Part shown: positions 60,047 through 64,000 of the stretch, one piece after another | Numbering within the stretch: position 1 is the stretch's first letter | How the letters are laid out: each line of letters begins with the position of its first letter | Assembly: GCA_964608265.1 (NCBI GenBank) | Contig: CAZSNP010000008.1 | Span: forward strand, 28,016-92,015 | DNA from: JANWXR01 sp964608265 | Lineage (GTDB): Bacteria; Chloroflexota; Anaerolineae; Anaerolineales; UBA6663 | DNA length: 64,000 bases | Direction: 5' to 3' | Notes under the pieces: generated by a model | What the model was told of the DNA's origin: nothing | The model's database searches: none | What the model saw: only the letters and a program-made list of their open reading frames with translations | Translations under genes and position numbers: made by a program

Positions 60047-63000
60047 TCACGGGGAGTAGTAGACGGTGACGCGGATGTGATCGACCGTGACCGTATGCGC
60101 CGCGCCCGCCGAACTAGGCTTGGTTGCAGCAAACACCACGCCAAAATCTGGGTCGTTGATGTCGGCCACGGCCCAACTCACCCCCCACAGATCGCCCGAG
60201 CTGCCATGGGCCTCTACCAGGTCACTGGTCGTGTAAAGCGTCGTCGTGGCATTGTCGTTCCCGACCACGGTCCCCGCCGCATTCACCAACCGCACTGAGG
60301 CGTCTCGACTACCGCCGTTGCTGGTGCTGTTAGATTTGCGCTCGACGTCTATCACAATGCCCTGAATAGTGGCGCCGGCCGGGAGCGCAAACCCAAAGTT
60401 GCGGCAGTACAGATACTCACTGGTGGTTCCATCTACGGAGGCGGTGGCATACGTGTTGTCAGTCCGGTAGGCATTGCCCGGTAAGGTCCAGGCCGCCGTG
60501 CCCGCCGCATGATCAACTTGCACACAATCCGTGCTGGCCGTCGGCTCGCGCGTGACGAAGGGGTAAGTCACCGCAACGTTTGGCCCGAATTCCGACGTGT
60601 TGCCGTTCGGGTCGGCAGCGGTGGCGCTCACCGTCTCGGTCGTCGCCACCGTCGCCGTCAGCGTCGCACTGAAGCTCACAACGCCGCCCGCGCTGGTGGT
60701 GGTCGTGTACGCGCCGAGATAGCGCTGGCCTTCACCGTAACCCGAGGGGTCGGCGGTCAAGTTGGCGAAGAACTCAATGCGGAATTGCGTGCTGGCCGCG
60801 CTGGTCAACCCGCCGGTCACGGTGATCTGACTCCCCGTCGTCACCGCCGAGGTGAGCACCGGGAAGTTCTGCAGGTTGTTCGGGCCGCTGTCCGGGTCGC
60901 CGGACCCGTCGTTGGCTGTCACTCCATCGTTACCCAGGTCAATGCCGAGGAAGACGTTTGCGTAAATCGAATTGCCCAGAATGCGATTCCGGATCGAAGC
61001 CACGCCGCCACCCGTGATCGCCACTCCGTCCGCATTATTGGCGATGACATTGCCGGCGCCCGCGACAGAGCCGCCAATGGTGTGATCGCTCGAATTGGTG
61101 ATGAATACACCGGCGTCCCCGTTGCCGAGCGCGCTCGAACCGTCAGCAGCCACACCGATGTAGTTGCCCTGGATCATGTTGTTCGAGCTGTCAATAGCGA
61201 TACCATCGCCGGCGTTGCCGCTGATCACGTTACGGTCGGCAGGCGTGACCCCGCCGACGATGTTGTTGCTGGCGCCGCCCAGGAAATAGATCCCGCTAGC
61301 GCCATTGGCTAACGCCGTCGTCCCGTCGGCGGCGACGCCGATGTAGTTGCCAATGATCCGGTTCCCGGTCGCGCTCGCCCCCTCGATCCAGAAGCCGCCG
61401 TCGCCATTGCCCGAAATGACGTTGCGATCCGCCGGGGTGAGACCGCCAATCATGTTGTTGGCCCCATAGATCGTGATGCCTTCCCAGGCGTTCTCGGTGC
61501 CAACTCCGGAATCCGTGCCGATGTGCGTCAGGCGCCCCAGGTAATTGCCAACGATCAGGTTGTTGCTGGAGCCGGCCTGGATCTCAATCGCGTCGCCGCC
61601 CCAATGACGGATCAGCAGTCCACGAATGGTGCTGCCCGAGCTACCAGCCGCCAACACCAGGCCGGTGTCCGTGAACCCCGCATTCGTTCCGGCCAGCACG
61701 ACGATAGGCCGATTGCCGTTCGTGAAAAAATCGGGCTCGCTGGCGCCATCAACCAACACAGGGCTGCTGATAGCCGGTAACGCTGAAGAGGGCGCAATGA
61801 TGTGCGGCCCCGCGCCGGCGATGCTGAAGTTGATGGTGTTCGCGCCGGCCAGCGCATTCGCTTCCTGAATAGCCGCGCGCAACGTGCACACGCCGCCCGC
61901 CGTCGCGCACACGCCGTTGCCGATATTGCTGTCAACAGCATCGCCGGTGTTGTTGACCACCAGCGGTATGGTCACGCTCACGTCCGGCCCGAACTCCGAG
62001 GTGTTGCCATTTGGGTCAGTGGCCGTGGCGGTCACCGTTTCCGTCGTAGCGACGGTGGTGGTCAAAGTCGTAATGAAGGGCGTCACGCCGCCGGCGCTGG
62101 TCGTCACCGTGTACGCGCCGAGGTAGCGTTGGCCTTCGCCGTAACCCGTGGGGTCGGCGGTCACATTGGCGAAGAACTCAATGCGGAATTGCGTGCTGGC
62201 CGTGCTGGTCAGCGCGCCGCCCACGTTGAGTGTGCTGCCGGTAGTGGCCGCCGAGGTGAGCACCGGGAAGTTCTGCCGATTGTTGCCGCCCGTGTCTGGG
62301 TCGCCCGCGCCGTCATTGGGCGTCACCCCATTACTGGGCGGGGAAGAATACAGGTCGTCAAGATCAATCCCCAGCCCGGTGTTGGCATAGATCGAATTGC
62401 CAAGGATGGCGTTGTTGACCGATGGGCCGATGTTGGTGTCCACGGCCACCCCGGCTTCCGAGTTGAAAGCGATGACGTTGCCCACGCCGAGCGCCGAGCC
62501 GCCGATCAGGTTATTGTTCGCGGGCACGCCAATCGTGTTGCCAATGCGAATGCCAGCGTTAGAGTTGCCAAGGTTGATCGTCCCGGTCTTGTCCGTGCCG
62601 ATCCAGTTGCCCTGAACCACCGTGCCCGTGGCGCCGTTGATAATCCAGATGCCTTCTTGCGCATTGGCCCCAATCACATTACCTGCGCCCGGTTGCGTGC
62701 CGCCGATGACGGTATCCGAAGCGTCGTTGACTTCCAGCCCCTCCGACCCGTTGCCGATCGCAGTGACGCCAGTCGCCGCCACGCCAATATAGTTGCCAAC
62801 GATCAAGGTGTTTGCCGTACCACCGCCGACATACAGGCCGTTGTCGCCGTTGCCCGAAGCCACATTACCGGCGCCCGCGGCCGTGCCGCCGATCGTATTG
62901 CTCAATGAATTGGCATTTACCTCGATGCCATCGTCGCCATTCCCGATCGCTGCAGTGCCAGCAGCGTTGACGCCTACGTAGTTACCGAGGACCGTGTTGC

Positions 63001-64000
63001 CCTGGCTGTCGTAGATCAGGATACCGTTGTCGCCGTTGCCCGAGGCCACATTGCCAGCGCCCGCGGCCGTGCCGCCAATCGTGTTGCCCGATGAATTGGA
63101 GGCCATCTCGATGCCTTCATCGCTATTTCCGATTGCCGCACTGCCGGCGGCGTTGGTGCCCACGTAGTTGCCCAGCACGGTGTGTCCGTCGCCAAACAAC
63201 TGGATGCCGTTATCGTTGTTACCCGACACGAGATTGCGACCGGCGGTCGTGAGGCCGCCGATCGTCCAGTTGTCGCCGTCCGCATTGATGCCGTTGACGC
63301 CGTTGCCGAGATCCGCCGTGCCGGCGGCATCGGTGCCGATGTAGTTGCCGGCGATCGTCACGTTGTCCGCGCTGCCGCTGATCCCATCACCGAGGAAGCG
63401 GTTGATCACCAGGCCGCGCAGGGCGCTGCCGTCGCTTCCAGCTCCGAGATTCAGTCCATCGACGCCGGCGCCCGCGCCCGCGCCGTTCAGCTCAATCTTC
63501 AATACGGCATCATTGCCGATCGCTAACGTATTGGCTGAAGCGCCCGGTTGGCTATAACCATCAATCGTCACCGGGCCGGTGATGGCGGGCAAGGCGCTTG
63601 TGGGTGCAATGGTGTGTGGCCCAACGCCGGGGATGTTGAACAGGATGGCGTTGGCGCCTGCTGTGGCATTCGCTTGTTGGATAGCAGCCCGCAGGGAACA
63701 CTCGCCCACCCCTGCCGTCTGGCAGAGGCCGTCGCCCGTGTTCGCATCCGGCGCGTCGCTGGTCACGTTCACCACAAACGGCGCGACGGCGATGAAGTTC
63801 GGCCCGAACTCGCTCGTGTTGTTGCTCGGGTCGGTGGCCGTGCCGGTCACACGCTCCCCGGCCACCAATCCGCTCACCGTCAGCGTCCCGCCGAAGTCGC
63901 CCGTCGTCGTTGTCGTGAGCGCGCCGAGGTACCGCAGGCCCTCGCCGTAGCCGCTGCCGTCGTTGTCGCTCTCGAACACCTCAACCCGCGTGTTGGCGAA
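60047..64000 (-). CDS. Giant modular beta-helix surface protein (CSLREA type), N-terminus outside window
   Basis: At least 1317 residues, open at the window end; GTG 63979 is not the true start. The visible part is modular. A Cys-rich CSLREA-like start (CQTAGVGECSLRAAIQQANA; again CATAGGVCTLRAAIQEANA) is followed by right-handed parallel beta-helix coils (GNYIGTDAAG, IGGTAAGAGNVASGNGDNGI). A beta-sandwich section comes next (FRIEFFANVTADPTGYGEGQ, TATATDPNGNTSEFGP). This order occurs twice, with a third partial copy at the window end. A different C-terminal domain of ~190 residues (from DCVQVDHAAGTAAWTLPG) ends DHIRVTVYYSP, without LPxTG or PEP-CTERM. Probably secreted; such helices often bind or cut polysaccharide, but no catalytic residues are evident. 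Confidence 0.88.
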   Translation of the reverse strand, partial: FANTRVEVFESDNDGSGYGEGLRYLGALTTTTTGDFGGTLTVSGLVAGERVTGTATDPSNNTSEFGPNFIAVAPFVVNVTSDAPDANTGDGLCQTAGVGECSLRAAIQQANATAGANAILFNIPGVGPHTIAPTSALPAITGPVTIDGYSQPGASANTLAIGNDAVLKIELNGAGAGAGVDGLNLGAGSDGSALRGLVINRFLGDGISGSADNVTIAGNYIGTDAAGTADLGNGVNGINADGDNWTIGGLTTAGRNLVSGNNDNGIQLFGDGHTVLGNYVGTNAAGSAAIGNSDEGIEMASNSSGNTIGGTAAGAGNVASGNGDNGILIYDSQGNTVLGNYVGVNAAGTAAIGNGDDGIEVNANSLSNTIGGTAAGAGNVASGNGDNGLYVGGGTANTLIVGNYIGVAATGVTAIGNGSEGLEVNDASDTVIGGTQPGAGNVIGANAQEGIWIINGATGTVVQGNWIGTDKTGTINLGNSNAGIRIGNTIGVPANNNLIGGSALGVGNVIAFNSEAGVAVDTNIGPSVNNAILGNSIYANTGLGIDLDDLYSSPPSNGVTPNDGAGDPDTGGNNRQNFPVLTSAATTGSTLNVGGALTSTASTQFRIEFFANVTADPTGYGEGQRYLGAYTVTTSAGGVTPFITTLTTTVATTETVTATATDPNGNTSEFGPDVSVTIPLVVNNTGDAVDSNIGNGVCATAGGVCTLRAAIQEANALAGANTINFSIAGAGPHIIAPSSALPAISSPVLVDGASEPDFFTNGNRPIVVLAGTNAGFTDTGLVLAAGSSGSTIRGLLIRHWGGDAIEIQAGSSNNLIVGNYLGRLTHIGTDSGVGTENAWEGITIYGANNMIGGLTPADRNVISGNGDGGFWIEGASATGNRIIGNYIGVAADGTTALANGASGIYFLGGASNNIVGGVTPADRNVISGNAGDGIAIDSSNNMIQGNYIGVAADGSSALGNGDAGVFITNSSDHTIGGSVAGAGNVIANNADGVAITGGGVASIRNRILGNSIYANVFLGIDLGNDGVTANDGSGDPDSGPNNLQNFPVLTSAVTTGSQITVTGGLTSAASTQFRIEFFANLTADPSGYGEGQRYLGAYTTTTSAGGVVSFSATLTATVATTETVSATAADPNGNTSEFGPNVAVTYPFVTREPTASTDCVQVDHAAGTAAWTLPGNAYRTDNTYATASVDGTTSEYLYCRNFGFALPAGATIQGIVIDVERKSNSTSNGGSRDASVRLVNAAGTVVGNDNATTTLYTTSDLVEAHGSSGDLWGVSWAVADINDPDFGVVFAATKPSSAGAAHTVTVDHIRVTVYYSP

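Noticed and set aside
60047..64000. Regularly spaced repeats that could suggest a CRISPR array or satellite DNA
   Set aside because: The repeats are coding, keep one frame across 3.95 kb and correspond to beta-helix turns of variable sequence.

Overview
This is a GC-rich bacterial window with tightly packed genes, most of them on the minus strand, and no visible rRNA, tRNA, transposase or CRISPR array. The gene set suggests a member of the Chloroflexota, possibly Anaerolineae-like. The supporting features are a Tad pilus operon without a secretin, many multi-membrane GT-C-type glycosyltransferases, a giant secreted beta-helix protein of the CSLREA type, a GldA/F/G-like ABC system, and abundant short palindromic repeats of the CCCTCACCCC / GGGGTGAGGG type. 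The assignment is an inference from gene content, not from a marker phylogeny.

Layout. 1-3.7 kb (+): end of a VTT-family membrane protein, a response regulator with a divergent GGDEF domain, and an 800-residue HEAT-repeat protein. 3.7-4.4 kb: an unassigned stretch, then a 236-bp tandem duplication that includes the 3' end of the next gene. 4.3-6.4 kb (-): a GNAT acyltransferase and an N-succinylamino-acid racemase, a pair expected to act on amino acids. 6.6-10.2 kb: a short-chain epimerase divergent from fabF-fabH. 10.3-11.5 kb (-): a CstR-like persulfide-type regulator with a clear promoter and operator, then OsmC and thioredoxin. 11.5-11.8 kb: the decayed remains of a sulfite-oxidase-family gene. 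11.8-15.4 kb (-): LMW tyrosine phosphatase, an ADP-ribosylglycohydrolase fused to a C-terminal beta-rich region, and a sugar-nucleotide epimerase. 15.4-19.3 kb: a membrane-anchored HExxH protein (+), an unknown NTP-transferase-like protein, the long-form ribosome hibernation factor and ComF (-).

19.4-27.3 kb (-) is a Tad assembly locus (cpaB, tadZ, tadA, tadB, tadC) preceded by a DegS/DegU-type two-component pair; no pilin, prepilin peptidase or secretin gene is present here. 27.4-43.7 kb is an island of ten large polytopic membrane proteins: GT-C/GT87-like transferases, a Wzy/ligase-TPR fusion and a YfhO-like protein. 43.8-54.1 kb (-) is an exopolysaccharide operon: WbaP-like initiator, GDP-fucose-synthase-like epimerase, flippase, two methyltransferases, three glycosyltransferases and a WecG-type transferase. 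54.1-55.6 kb (-) is the principal sigma factor. 55.7-59.7 kb (-) is a GldA/F/G-like ABC system with a DUF4340-like partner. 59.9-64 kb (-) is the C-terminal part of a giant modular beta-helix protein that runs off the window.

The island, the EPS operon, the Tad machinery and the beta-helix protein together point to a heavily elaborated cell surface. Three sequence-level patterns recur: palindromic repeats that sit in frame inside coding sequences; probable leaderless transcripts, in which a TATAAT-like box lies 6-9 nt before the start codon; and 1-4 nt stop/start overlaps that couple neighbouring genes.
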